From positions 3,173,889-3,237,888 of the forward strand of contig NZ_CP084028.1 of assembly GCF_020181595.1 (NCBI RefSeq): a DNA stretch of 64,000 bases, written 5' to 3'. Source of the stretch: [Mycobacterium] vasticus (GTDB lineage: Bacteria; Actinomycetota; Actinomycetes; Mycobacteriales; Mycobacteriaceae). A model generated the notes under the pieces. It worked only from the letters and a program-made list of their open reading frames with translations. It searched no databases and was not told the DNA's origin. Both the position numbers and the translations under genes were made by a program. This document shows positions 49,073-57,570 of the stretch, piece by piece. The stretch's first letter is position 1, and every line of letters begins with the position of its first letter.

Positions 49073-49929
49073 TGGCTGACTCGTGCTGCTCGTCCGAAGG
49101 CGGATGCTGCTCGCCGAGCCCGGCGAGCACCGCGCCGGCGGCGCTGATCGACGGCGCCCCCGCCGGTGACCCGCCGCTGCCCCCGGTGCCCGAGGGCGCA
49201 CACATGGTCACGCTCAAGATCGCTCGGTTCAACCCCGAGAACCCCGACCAGTACGCGGCTACCGACGGCTGGCAGAGCTTCCGGGTGCCGGCGCTGCCCA
49301 CCGACCGGCTGCTGAACCTGCTGATCTACGTCAAGAGCTACCTGGACGGCACGCTGACCTTCCGCCGGTCCTGCGCGCACGGGGTGTGCGGCTCCGACGG
49401 GGTGCGGGTCAACGGCAACAACAAGCTGGCCTGCAAGATGCTGATGCGCGACATCCTGCCCAAGAAACCGGGCAAAGAGCTGACGCTGACCATCGAGCCG
49501 ATGCGTGGGCTTCCGGTGGAAAAAGACCTCGTGGTCAACATGGAACCATTCATGGACGCCTACAAGGCGATCAAGCCGTACCTGATCACCACCGGCAACC
49601 CGCCCACCCGGGAATGGATCCAGAGCCAGCACGACCGGCACCGCTACGACGACACCACCAAGTGCATCCTGTGCGGCATCTGCACCACCAGCTGCCCGGT
49701 GTACTGGAGCGAGGGGTCCTACTTCGGGCCGGCGGCGATCGTCAACGCCCACCGGTTCATCTTCGACTCGCGTGACGAGGGTGCCGCCGAGCGTCTGGAC
49801 ATCCTCAACGAGGTCGACGGGGTGTGGCGCTGCCGCACCACCTTCAACTGCACCGACGCCTGCCCGCGTGGCATCGAGATCACCAAAGCGATCCAGGAGG
49901 TCAAGCGCGCGTTGATGTTCGCCCGCTGA
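49072..49929 (+). CDS. sdhB: succinate dehydrogenase iron-sulfur subunit with Cys-rich N-terminus
   Basis: This 285-residue protein has the [2Fe-2S] domain (RRSCAHGVCGSDG and later LAC) and the [4Fe-4S]/[3Fe-4S] domain (CILCGICTTSCPV, CTDACPRG). About 45 residues precede the conserved MVTLKIARFNP, and they begin MADSCCSSEGGCCSPSP with cysteines 5, 6, 12 and 13. The M. tuberculosis SdhB that I recall has no such cysteines. The start overlaps the sdhA stop, so the extension is most likely translated, although ATG 49204 is an in-frame alternative. Confidence 0.94.
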   Translation: MADSCCSSEGGCCSPSPASTAPAALIDGAPAGDPPLPPVPEGAHMVTLKIARFNPENPDQYAATDGWQSFRVPALPTDRLLNLLIYVKSYLDGTLTFRRSCAHGVCGSDGVRVNGNNKLACKMLMRDILPKKPGKELTLTIEPMRGLPVEKDLVVNMEPFMDAYKAIKPYLITTGNPPTREWIQSQHDRHRYDDTTKCILCGICTTSCPVYWSEGSYFGPAAIVNAHRFIFDSRDEGAAERLDILNEVDGVWRCRTTFNCTDACPRGIEITKAIQEVKRALMFAR

Positions 49930-49949
49930 TCTCTCCCCCTTCTCCTCGG

Positions 49950-50011
49950 CGCGAGCGTGCGCGTTTGCCCGCCGACACGCCGCTGCGTAGGTACAACGAC
50001 GCACGCTCGCG
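49950..50011. repeat. dispersed palindromic repeat, type A copy 2
   Basis: GCGAGCGTGC (49951-49960) and GCACGCTCGC (50001-50010) are perfect 10-base arms around 40 bases. The left half recurs inverted at 33807-33833 and the interior recurs at 33438-33505. Confidence 0.7.
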
Positions 50012-50043
50012 GTGGGAACGACCGGCCGTGATAGGACACAGGG

Positions 50044-50835
50044 ATGCATTGGTACACCGGCAACACCGTTTACGACACCGTCCTGACCGCGGCATTCGCC
50101 TTCGCCGCATTCGTGATCGTCGGCGGCTTCTTCGGCCAGAGCTCCTACGGACGGTTCTCGACGACGAAACTCGGGTTGAATCTGAACCCGAAGTTCGGCT
50201 GGTGGCTGATGGAGATCCCGGCGACCGTGGTCTTTCTGGTCGCCTATCTGAGCGGGCCGGCCCGCTTCGAGCCGACGTCGCTGGTGCTGGCCGGGATCTG
50301 GGCGCTGCACTACGCCAACCGCGGCTGGTTCTTTCCGCTGGCGATCCGCCAGATGCCCGGCAAGCGCAGCACGTTCAACATCTCGGTGGTGGTGATGGGC
50401 ATGCTCGTCACCTCGATGCACGGCTACCTCAACGGCGCGCTGTTCAGCCATGACTACTTTCACCAGTACGGCACCGGCTGGCTGACCGATCCCCGTTTCC
50501 TGGTGGGCCTGGCGATCTACCTGTGCGGATTCGCCCTGCTGGTCAATTCGGAGTCGATCGTGCGCAACCTGCGCGACAAGCACAGCCCCGGTGGCGCGGA
50601 GTACCGGATTCCGTTCGGCGGCGGCTTCCGGTTCGTCACCAGTCCGGCGTATCTGGGCGAGATGATCGCCTGGAGCGGTTTCGCGATCCTTACCTGGGCG
50701 CTGCCCGGCGTGGCGATCCTGCTGATCACCGCCGGCAACCTGGTCCCCCGGGCGTTGGGCACCCACCGCTGGTACCGGGAGAAGTTCGCCGACTACCCCA
50801 CCGACCGCAAGGCGCTGGTCCCCTTCGTGATCTGA
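50044..50835 (+). CDS. 3-oxo-5-alpha-steroid 4-dehydrogenase-family membrane enzyme
   Basis: This 263-residue polytopic membrane protein has the C-terminal pattern of steroid 5-alpha-reductases: GEYRIPFGGGF-like (here AEYRIPFGGGF), FVTSPAYLGEMIAWSGFAI, then GTHRWYREKFADYPTDRKALVPFVI. NADPH- and sterol-binding residues lie in the Tyr-Leu-Gly-Glu and His-Arg-Trp-Tyr segments. The substrate in a mycobacterium could be a sterol or another enone lipid. It lies downstream of sdhB, separated by a type A repeat. Confidence 0.85.
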   Translation: MHWYTGNTVYDTVLTAAFAFAAFVIVGGFFGQSSYGRFSTTKLGLNLNPKFGWWLMEIPATVVFLVAYLSGPARFEPTSLVLAGIWALHYANRGWFFPLAIRQMPGKRSTFNISVVVMGMLVTSMHGYLNGALFSHDYFHQYGTGWLTDPRFLVGLAIYLCGFALLVNSESIVRNLRDKHSPGGAEYRIPFGGGFRFVTSPAYLGEMIAWSGFAILTWALPGVAILLITAGNLVPRALGTHRWYREKFADYPTDRKALVPFVI

Positions 50836-50838
50836 GGC

Positions 50839-50865
50839 CGTCACATTCCGGCTGGCCGTCTCGTC
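50839..50865 (+). promoter_or_regulatory. ECF41-type (SigJ) promoter for the AhpD-like gene
   Basis: CGTCACA (50839-50845), 16 bases, CGTC (50862-50865). The ECF41 consensus as I know it is TGTCACA with CGTC, so 10 of 11 positions agree. The site ends eight bases before ATG 50874, implying a leaderless or nearly leaderless mRNA. An ECF41-like sigma gene is about 1 kb downstream. Confidence 0.65.
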
Positions 50866-50873
50866 TAGTGGGT

Positions 50874-51467
50874 ATGACTACCAAAACGCGCATCGAGCCG
50901 CTGCCTCCGAAGCGCACCAACCTGCTGGTGCGCGCCATGTACCGCTACGCCAAACGCCGCTTCGGTGAGGTCCCCGAGCCGTTCACCGTCGCCGCACATC
51001 ACCCACGGCTGCTGGTGGCCAACGCCGTACACGAAGGCCTGCTGCAGTCCGCGTCGCGCAAGCTGCCGGCCAGCGTGCGGGAGCTGGCGGTGTTCTGGGC
51101 CGCCCGCACCGTCGGCTGCTCGTGGTGCGTGGACTTCGGGTCCATGCTGACGCGGCTGGAGGGCCTAGACGTCGACCGGCTCAAGCAGATCGACGACTAC
51201 GCCACCTCGCCGTTATTCAACGACGACGAACGCGCCGCCATCGCCTACGCCGACGCCATGACCACCGACCCGCACACCGTCACCGACGCCCAGGTCGCCG
51301 ATCTGCGGAATCGGTTCGGCGACGCCGGCGTCATCGAGCTGACGTATCAGATCGGGGTGGAGAACATGCGGTCCCGGATGTACGTCGCACTGGGCGTCAC
51401 CGAACAGGGCTTCAACTCCGGGGACGCCTGCCGGGTGCCGTGGGCGGTCAACCCCCCGCCGGAGTGA
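50874..51467 (+). CDS. carboxymuconolactone decarboxylase/AhpD-like protein
   Basis: This 197-residue helical protein has the AhpD-type redox centre VGCSWCVDFGSML (CxxC with a nearby acid) near residue 83. Family members are alkylhydroperoxidases or lactone decarboxylases; the CxxC favours a peroxidase or thiol-redox role. It is the typical neighbour and target of ECF41 sigma factors. Its end overlaps the convergent PPOX gene by 20 bases. Confidence 0.87.
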   Translation: MTTKTRIEPLPPKRTNLLVRAMYRYAKRRFGEVPEPFTVAAHHPRLLVANAVHEGLLQSASRKLPASVRELAVFWAARTVGCSWCVDFGSMLTRLEGLDVDRLKQIDDYATSPLFNDDERAAIAYADAMTTDPHTVTDAQVADLRNRFGDAGVIELTYQIGVENMRSRMYVALGVTEQGFNSGDACRVPWAVNPPPE

Positions 51468-51927
51468 TCTCGATATAGGCGATCGCGATCCCCACCGCCG
51501 CGCTTCCCCTGTCCAGGCCTCGCTCGAAGATCTTCATCGCCCAGCTCCAGTTGGCGGCGATCACCTGCTCGGCGTGGGCGTGTTCGGATTCGGGAAGGAT
51601 CCTGGCGACCCCCGCCACCGGTTGTCCCTTGGGCTTGCCACGCAGACCGCAGGGCACCACAACGACGTTCGGGTTGTTGCGGATCCTTTTGACCTTGCCG
51701 GTAGAGGGGTCGGTGCGCACGTAGATCCGGCCGTCGGCGACACCGTGGTTGATCGGGCTGGGCATCGCCTCGCGCGAGCGCTTGAACGTCACCAACACGA
51801 TCTGGCGGACTGCGTCGAAGCCGGTGAAATCCGCACCGGTGGGGTCGCCGATGTCGAAGACGGCGCGGTCGCGCATCTTGTCCATGGCGCGAAACATCAA
51901 CGCGCCCAGTCGCTCCGCGGCAGTCAT
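51448..51927 (-). CDS. PPOX-class F420/flavin-dependent oxidoreductase
   Basis: This 159-residue split-barrel protein has the pattern of PPOX-class mycobacterial proteins: IVLVTFKRSREAMPSPINHGV, RIYVRTDPSTGKVKRIRNNP, NVVVVPC and a C-terminal AIAYIEITP. It probably binds F420 or FMN and reduces an unknown enone. GGAGAG precedes ATG 51927, which lies one base after the sigJ stop, so it is co-transcribed with sigJ. Confidence 0.85.
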   Translation of the reverse strand: MTAAERLGALMFRAMDKMRDRAVFDIGDPTGADFTGFDAVRQIVLVTFKRSREAMPSPINHGVADGRIYVRTDPSTGKVKRIRNNPNVVVVPCGLRGKPKGQPVAGVARILPESEHAHAEQVIAANWSWAMKIFERGLDRGSAAVGIAIAYIEITPAGG

Positions 51928-51928
51928 G

Positions 51929-52837
51929 TCACTCTCCGATCGACTCACGCAGCGGGGTGCCGCGGAATTTGTCCGGGTTGGCGATGTCCCAGATCGCCAC
52001 CACCCGGCCGTCGCGCACCGTCACCGCGGTGACGCGCGGCAGCAACTCGGCGAATCCCTCGGCACCGGGCGCCCCGGGCGTGTAGGCGCCGAGTTCACCG
52101 TTGACCAGTGCCAGCTGTTGGGCGCCTGCCAGGGTGGGCCCGTAGCGTCGCGCCAGGCCGAACAGGAACCGGGCCACGTGATCGGCACCGTGGATGACCC
52201 GCGCGGCGGTCGGGGCCCGGCGGTTGGAGTCCCCGGTGAAGGTCACGTCCGGGTGCAGCAGCGCCACCACCGCGTCCAGATCACCGGCCGCCATGGCCGC
52301 CATCAGGGTGCCGACCACCTCGGCGTGGCCCGGATCGGGTTGCGGCGCAGGATCGGCCGCCACAGCTTTGCGGGCTCGCGACGCCAGCTGGCGGGCGGCG
52401 GGCGCGGTGGTGCCCAGGGTGGCGGCTACGTCGTCGAACGGCACCGCGAACCCGTCGTGCAGCACGAACGCCACCCGCTGATCCGGGGTCAGCCGGTCGA
52501 GCACCACCATCGCGGCGAACCGGGCGTCTTCCCCGGCCACCACCGCCGACAGCGGATCGTCGTCGTCGAACCCGGTCACCACCGGCTCCGGAAGCCATTG
52601 CCCCACATAGGATTCCCGACGTCGTGGGGCCGACCGCAGCCGGTCAAGACCGAGCCGGCTGACCACCGTCGTCAACCAGGCCCGCAGATCGGTGATCTGA
52701 TCGTGTTCGGCGGCGTCGAAGCGCAGCCAGGCGTCCTGCACGATGTCCTCGGCGTCGGCGAACATCCCAGTGAGCCGGTAGGCCACCGCAAGCAGATGCG
52801 GCCGCAGCGCCTCGAAGTCGTCCACCGACGCGGTCAT
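51929..52837 (-). CDS. sigJ: ECF sigma factor SigJ with C-terminal SnoaL-like domain
   Basis: This 302-residue sigma factor has region 2 (YRLTGMFADAEDIVQDAWLRF), a linker with WLPEP, region 4 (LTPDQRVAFVLHDGFAVPFDDVAATLG) and a SnoaL-like C-terminal domain from about residue 175 ending in NPDKFRG. WLPEP and NPDK are marks of ECF41-like factors, in which the C-terminal domain controls activity in place of a separate anti-sigma factor. The gene agrees with Rv3328c in position near dacB1. It heads an operon with the PPOX gene. Confidence 0.9.
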   Translation of the reverse strand: MTASVDDFEALRPHLLAVAYRLTGMFADAEDIVQDAWLRFDAAEHDQITDLRAWLTTVVSRLGLDRLRSAPRRRESYVGQWLPEPVVTGFDDDDPLSAVVAGEDARFAAMVVLDRLTPDQRVAFVLHDGFAVPFDDVAATLGTTAPAARQLASRARKAVAADPAPQPDPGHAEVVGTLMAAMAAGDLDAVVALLHPDVTFTGDSNRRAPTAARVIHGADHVARFLFGLARRYGPTLAGAQQLALVNGELGAYTPGAPGAEGFAELLPRVTAVTVRDGRVVAIWDIANPDKFRGTPLRESIGE

Positions 52838-52864
52838 CTGCTCCAGGTTAGGCGCGGGGATCGC

Positions 52865-53302
52865 TCAGTGCGATGCGTCCTCTCCGGGGCGCAGGCCCAC
52901 CAGGGCGATGACGCATGCCACGAGCATCGCGACGCTCAGGCTGTAGAAACCGAAGTTGACGAGGTTCTCCTGCCACGCCGCGGCGTGGCGACCGGGGGCC
53001 GCTATGGGAGTCATCTGGCCGGTGCCGAAGATCGCCGCGGCCAGACTGCTGGCCCAGTTCACGTAGGTGCCGTAGAGCGCCGACCAGAACAGCGCGGTCA
53101 GCCAGCGCGCCGAGAGCCGCAGCCGGCCCCACAACAGGCCGAGCGCCATCAGGAACAGCCCGTTCGTCACACCTACCAGGTGCGACGCCAGCCCCATCCG
53201 GGGATTCTCCAGCGATCTGCTGACGACTCCGGTGAGCAGGCCCAGCAGGAACAGGAAGACCCCGTGCCACAACAACGCCCGGCCCTTGTCGGCACCCATC
53301 AT
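52865..53302 (-). CDS. hydroxylaminobenzene mutase-like (HabA/HabB) membrane protein
   Basis: This 145-residue membrane protein has four hydrophobic segments: LLWHGVFLFLLGLLTGVVS, HLVGVTNGLFLMALGLLWG, ALFWSALYGTYVNWASSLAA and NFGFYSLSVAMLVACVIALVG. The pattern HGxxLFLLGLLTG, NPRMGLxxHL and YGTYxNWAS matches HabA/HabB proteins, which rearrange hydroxylaminobenzene to 2-aminophenol. Whether that activity is kept is unknown. Two adjacent ATGs (53302, 53299) are possible starts. It is 27 bases upstream of sigJ, so it may lead the same transcript. Confidence 0.75.
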   Translation of the reverse strand: MMGADKGRALLWHGVFLFLLGLLTGVVSRSLENPRMGLASHLVGVTNGLFLMALGLLWGRLRLSARWLTALFWSALYGTYVNWASSLAAAIFGTGQMTPIAAPGRHAAAWQENLVNFGFYSLSVAMLVACVIALVGLRPGEDASH

Positions 53303-53383
53303 CGACCGAGAGTAGATCCTGGCAACGCCGCGGGACGGCCGAACGCGGCAATCCGGTATGGCCGTGGCCTTAGAGTCGCCGAC

Positions 53384-54379
53384 ATGAGCCGCAAGCCGCG
53401 CATCGACCCCGTCCGCTGGCAGCCTCCGCCGTCACGCCCGCTGCCGCCGCCGGATCCGACACCGGAGCTGACCGTGGTCGAGATCCCCGGCAACGCCCCC
53501 GAAGACGTCGTCGTCGACGCGGAAGGAACCATCTGGACCGGGGTCGAAGACGGGCGGATCATCGCCGTCGGCCCCGACAGCGCACCGCGGGTGGTCACCG
53601 ACACCGGCGGACGCCCACTGGGGCTGGCGGTCACTCGCGATCACCGGCTGTTGATCTGCGACAGCCACCGCGGGCTGCTGCGCTTCGACCCCGCCGGCGG
53701 GCAGCTGGAGACACTGGTGGACCAGGTGGCCGGCCGGACGCTGACGTTCTGCTCCAATGCGGTCGAATCCAGTGACGGCACAATCTACTTCACCGAATCC
53801 ACCGACCGGTTCCACTACGAGTATTACAAGGCATCGGTGATCGAGGCCCGCGGCAGTGGGTCGCTGATGCGGCTGGGCACCGACGGGCAGGTCAGCATGC
53901 TGGCCTCCGGCCTGCACTTCGCCAACGGCGTGACACTGACCGCCGACGAATCGGCGGTGGTGTTCGCCGAGAGCACCGCGCGACGGTTGTCCAAGTACTG
54001 GTTGACCGGACCACGCACAGGCACCGTCACCCCGCTGGTGACCGAGCTGCCCGGCCACCCAGACAACATCTCCACCGGGCACGACGGGCGGATCTGGGTG
54101 GCGATGGTGTCGGACCGCAACGCGCTGGCGGACTGGCTGAGCCCGCGCGCGCCGGTGTTGCGCTCGCTGTTGTGGCGGCTGCTGCCGTATCACTGGCTGC
54201 CGGACGTGAATTCGGGGGCGTGGGTGGTCGGGTTCGACGCGCAGGACGGGCGGGTGCTGAGCCAGTTCCGCAGCACCGATCCGAGATTCGGGATGGCGAC
54301 CGGGGTGGTCGAGGCCGATGACCGCCTGTGGATGGGCCGGATCGGCGGGCCGGGTCTGGCCTACTTCCACCTCCGCTGA
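53384..54379 (+). CDS. SMP-30/strictosidine synthase-like beta-propeller protein
   Basis: This 331-residue protein has repeated blades typical of the SMP-30/gluconolactonase/strictosidine synthase superfamily: EDVVVDAEGTIWTGVEDGRI, GLAVTRDHRLLICDSHRGL, SNAVESSDGTIYFTEST, FANGVTLTADESAVVFAEST, GHPDNISTGHDGRIWVAM. These contain Glu, Asn and Asp that usually bind calcium at the propeller centre. It is likely a lactonase or esterase of unknown substrate. ATG 53384 has no obvious ribosome site and may be leaderless. Confidence 0.85.
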   Translation: MSRKPRIDPVRWQPPPSRPLPPPDPTPELTVVEIPGNAPEDVVVDAEGTIWTGVEDGRIIAVGPDSAPRVVTDTGGRPLGLAVTRDHRLLICDSHRGLLRFDPAGGQLETLVDQVAGRTLTFCSNAVESSDGTIYFTESTDRFHYEYYKASVIEARGSGSLMRLGTDGQVSMLASGLHFANGVTLTADESAVVFAESTARRLSKYWLTGPRTGTVTPLVTELPGHPDNISTGHDGRIWVAMVSDRNALADWLSPRAPVLRSLLWRLLPYHWLPDVNSGAWVVGFDAQDGRVLSQFRSTDPRFGMATGVVEADDRLWMGRIGGPGLAYFHLR

Positions 54380-54381
54380 CC

Positions 54382-54437
54382 GTGCATAGTTGTCCGGCAA
54401 AAGCCCAGGTGGGGCCGGACAACTGTGCACGCTCGCG
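54382..54437. repeat. dispersed palindromic repeat, type B copy 1
   Basis: A 17-base arm (54382-54398, GTGCATAGTTGTCCGGC) and its complement (54414-54430, one mismatch) flank 15 bases and are followed by GCTCGCG. The same structure with the same arms recurs at 63355-63410. Confidence 0.8.
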
Positions 54438-54521
54438 AGGAAGTGGGGTGTAACTTGCGTCCCACCAGCCACAGCGTGGCTCCCGGGTTTCACGAGCCGA
54501 TTCGCCTACCCTGCACACACG

Positions 54522-55745
54522 ATGACTTTTGCGCGCTCGGTGTCGGCCCTGGTGGCGGCGGGTTTTCTGGTGGCCGCCGCGCCCCTGGCGGCTGCTGATC
54601 CCACGCCGGGACTGATCGCCGGGCCGGCCAACTGCCCCTACAAGGTCAACACCCCACCGGCGGTGGACGCCTCGGAGGTCCCGACCGCCGGCGATCCGCC
54701 GCAGCCGCTGGCAGTGCCGGCCACCCCGGTCGGCGGGCAGGCCCTGAGCGGCTGCGGGATCGTCGCCGCTCCCGACACTCCGCCGGTTCCCGGTGAGATC
54801 TCCGCCGAGGCCTGGCTGGTCGCCGACCTCGACAGCGGTGCGGTGATCGCCGCCAAGGACCCGCACGGCCGGCACCGGCCCGCCAGCATCATCAAGGTGC
54901 TGACCGCCATGGCGTCACTGAACGAGCTGGACCCCGACCGCGTCGTCCCCGGCACCCAGGAGGACGCCAACGCCGAAGGCACTCGGGTCGGGGTGGGCCC
55001 CGGCGGCAACTTCACCGTCAACCAGCTGCTGCACGGGCTGCTGATGGGCTCGGGCAACGACGCCGCCCACGCCCTGGCCGAACAGCTCGGCGGCATGGGC
55101 GTCGCGCTGGAGAAGATCAACACCCTGGCGTTCAAGCTCGGCGGCTACGACACTCGCGCCGCCACCCCGTCGGGGCTGGACGGCCCGGGCATGAGCACGT
55201 CGGCATACGACATCGGGTTGTTCTACCGCTACGCCTGGAACAATCCGGCGTTCGCCAACATCGTGGCGACCCGCGCCTTCGACTTCCCCGGCTACGGCGA
55301 CGTCCCCGGCTACGCCCTGGAGAACGACAACCAACTGCTCTACAACTACCCGGGCGCTCTGGGCGGCAAGACCGGCTACACCGACGACGCCGGGCAGACA
55401 TTCGTCGGTGCGGCCAACCGGGACGGACGCCGGCTGGTGGCGGTGCTGCTGCACGGCACCCGCCTGCCGATCGCACCCTGGCAGCAGGCCGCCCAGCTGC
55501 TCGACTACGGCTTCGCCACCCCGCCAGGCACCCGGGTCGGCACCCTGATCGAGCCCGACCCGACGCTGGTGGCACCGCGCGCTCCGGAGCTGGGCCCCAA
55601 CCCTCAGGCGCTGCCGCTGGTGTCAGCCGACAACACGGTGCCGGTGCGGGTCGGGGTGGGCGTCATCGGCACCATCATCGTGTTCGCGCTCATCATGGGA
55701 GCCCGGGCGGTGAATCGACGACCCGGCGAAGGGTCGGCCTGGTGA
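54522..55745 (+). CDS. dacB1: D-alanyl-D-alanine carboxypeptidase DacB1
   Basis: This 407-residue low-molecular-weight penicillin-binding protein has a signal peptide (to about residue 24), the SxxK motif in [11 protein letters not shown] near residue 122, SGN in MGSGNDAAH near 180 and KTG in [11 protein letters not shown] near 288. A C-terminal membrane helix ([16 protein letters not shown]) anchors it. It trims the terminal D-Ala from peptidoglycan stem peptides. It agrees with Rv3330 in size and position. The stop overlaps the next GTG. Confidence 0.93.
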   Translation: MTFARSVSALVAAGFLVAAAPLAAADPTPGLIAGPANCPYKVNTPPAVDASEVPTAGDPPQPLAVPATPVGGQALSGCGIVAAPDTPPVPGEISAEAWLVADLDSGAVIAAKDPHGRHRPASIIKVLTAMASLNELDPDRVVPGTQEDANAEGTRVGVGPGGNFTVNQLLHGLLMGSGNDAAHALAEQLGGMGVALEKINTLAFKLGGYDTRAATPSGLDGPGMSTSAYDIGLFYRYAWNNPAFANIVATRAFDFPGYGDVPGYALENDNQLLYNYPGALGGKTGYTDDAGQTFVGAANRDGRRLVAVLLHGTRLPIAPWQQAAQLLDYGFATPPGTRVGTLIEPDPTLVAPRAPELGPNPQALPLVSADNTVPVRVGVGVIGTIIVFALIMGARAVNRRPGEGSAW

Positions 55746-56125
55746 TCCGGGCCCTGCGGTACTTCGGCTGGTTCACCGGCCTGCTGCTGATCGCGCTGGG
55801 ACTGAGCCGAATCGCGTTCTCGCTGGACTCCATTCCCGGCGGTCAGGACGTCAACGCCACCGTGGACAGTGAGACCCGGGCCGCCGGCGCCCTGTTGATC
55901 GGCTTCGGCGTCGGCTACCTGGAGGCGTTCCGGCGCACTCCCATCCCGACCGGGGCGGTGCGCCTGTTGGCCGGCACCATGGCGCTGCTGGGGCTGTCCC
56001 GGCTGATCTCGATGACCAACGCCGGGATGCCGCATCCGGCGTTCACCGCGGCGTGCGTCGTCGAGTTCGCCGCGGCCGGGCTCACCTACTGGTATGCGAC
56101 CCTGGCCGACCGCCCCACCCCGTAA
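55742..56125 (+). CDS. DUF4345-type small membrane protein
   Basis: This 127-residue protein has four hydrophobic segments ([66 protein letters not shown]) and the pattern of DUF4345 family proteins. Its function is unknown. GTG 55742 overlaps the dacB1 stop (GTGA) and sugI follows 17 bases later, so it lies within a dacB1-sugI-nagA run. Confidence 0.8.
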   Translation: MIRALRYFGWFTGLLLIALGLSRIAFSLDSIPGGQDVNATVDSETRAAGALLIGFGVGYLEAFRRTPIPTGAVRLLAGTMALLGLSRLISMTNAGMPHPAFTAACVVEFAAAGLTYWYATLADRPTP

Positions 56126-56142
56126 CCCCTACGGTGAGCCTC

Positions 56143-57570
56143 ATGGGCCGAATCGGTGAGCTGCGCCGCTCCTCGCCGCTGGCGCTGCTGGTGGGCGTGG
56201 CCGCCGCCAGTGTCGGGGTCATCTACGGCTACGACCTGTCCAACATCGCCGGCGCACTGCTGTTCATCGAGCGTGATTTCGGCCTGTCGGCCGCCCAACA
56301 GGAGATGGTGGCCACCGCGACGGTCATCGGCGAGATCGGCGGTGCCCTGGCCGGCGGCTGGCTGGCCAATGCGATCGGCCGGAAACGCTCGATGGTCGCG
56401 GTGGCGCTGGGCTACGCGGTGTTCGCGGTGGCCGGGGCGGCGTCGACGTCGGTGTCGACGCTGACCGTGGCGCGGCTGCTGCTCGGGGTCACCATCGGGG
56501 TGTCGGTGGTGGTGGCGCCGGTGTTCGTGGCCGAGTCGGCGCCGGCCGGTGCGCGCGGCGCCCTGCTGGTCACCTACGGGGTGGCCACCGTGATCGGCAT
56601 CATCGTCGGCTACCTGGCCGCCTATCTGCTGGCCGGGGCGGGCAATTGGCGGGCGATGCTGGGCCTGGCCGCCGTGCCGGCGGTGCTGGTGGCGATGTTG
56701 CTGGCCCGTATCCCCGACACCGCCCGCTGGTATCTGCTCAAGGGCCGCGTCGACGAGGCGCGACGCACCCTGCGGCGCATCGAGCCGGGAGTCGACGCGC
56801 AGCGCGAGCTGGACGAGATCTCCCGGACGCTGCGCGAGGAGTCCTCCGGCGGGGTCGGTGTGCTGCGCGAGATGCTGCGCCGGCCGTATCTGCGGGCGAC
56901 GCTGTTCGTGGTGACGCTGGGCTTCTTCATCCAGATCACCGGGATCAACGCGATCGTCTACTACAGCCCCCGGCTGTTCGAGATGATGGGTTTCCACGGC
57001 GATTTCGCGTTGCTGATCCTGCCGGCGCTGGTGCAGGTCGCCGCCCTGGTCGCCATGCTGGTGTCGCTGGCGATCATCGACCGGGTCGGCCGGCGGCCGA
57101 TCCTGCTGTCGGGGATCGCCACCATGGTCGCGGCCAATGCGCTGCTGGTCGCGGTATTCGCCGGCGGTGAGGTGTTCGGTGGCGCGGCGGCAGCGGTCAA
57201 GTTCGGCGGGGTGCTGCTGTTCACCGTCGGCTACACGTTCGGGTTCGGTTCACTGGTGTGGGTGTACGCCGGGGAGAGTCTGCCGGCCCGGATGCGCTCG
57301 ATGGGAGCCTCGGCCATGCTGACCTCGGATCTGGTGGCCAACGCGGTTGTCGCCGCGGTGTTTCTGACCATGCTCACGTCGCTGGGCGGTGCCGGGACCT
57401 TTGCGGTGTTCGGGGTGCTGGCGCTGGCGAGCCTGGCGTTCGTGTACCGCTACGCCCCGGAGACCAAGGGTCGCCAATTGGAGGACATCCGGCACTTCTG
57501 GGAGAACGGCGGACGCTGGCCCCCAGAGGACCTCCTTGAGGACATCGCCACAGCAGAGGCGCCGGCATGA
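56143..57570 (+). CDS. sugI: MFS sugar transporter SugI
   Basis: This 475-residue protein of the sugar-porter branch of the major facilitator superfamily has 12 predicted helices. GYDLSNIAGALLFI is in helix 1, the RKR-type loop LANAIGRKRSM and PVFVAESAPAGARG are in the N-half, and GINAIVYYSPRLFEMMG and PETKG are in the C-half. It matches sugI (Rv3331). ATG 56143 is used; GTG 56134 is an in-frame alternative three codons upstream. Its stop overlaps the nagA ATG, suggesting uptake of an amino sugar-related substrate. Confidence 0.9.
   Translation: MGRIGELRRSSPLALLVGVAAASVGVIYGYDLSNIAGALLFIERDFGLSAAQQEMVATATVIGEIGGALAGGWLANAIGRKRSMVAVALGYAVFAVAGAASTSVSTLTVARLLLGVTIGVSVVVAPVFVAESAPAGARGALLVTYGVATVIGIIVGYLAAYLLAGAGNWRAMLGLAAVPAVLVAMLLARIPDTARWYLLKGRVDEARRTLRRIEPGVDAQRELDEISRTLREESSGGVGVLREMLRRPYLRATLFVVTLGFFIQITGINAIVYYSPRLFEMMGFHGDFALLILPALVQVAALVAMLVSLAIIDRVGRRPILLSGIATMVAANALLVAVFAGGEVFGGAAAAVKFGGVLLFTVGYTFGFGSLVWVYAGESLPARMRSMGASAMLTSDLVANAVVAAVFLTMLTSLGGAGTFAVFGVLALASLAFVYRYAPETKGRQLEDIRHFWENGGRWPPEDLLEDIATAEAPA

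Noticed and set aside
51749..54379. 876-codon open frame on the plus strand
   Set aside because: Only the part from ATG 53384 (SMP-30-like protein) has family motifs; the earlier part is antisense to PPOX, sigJ and the HabA/B-like gene.
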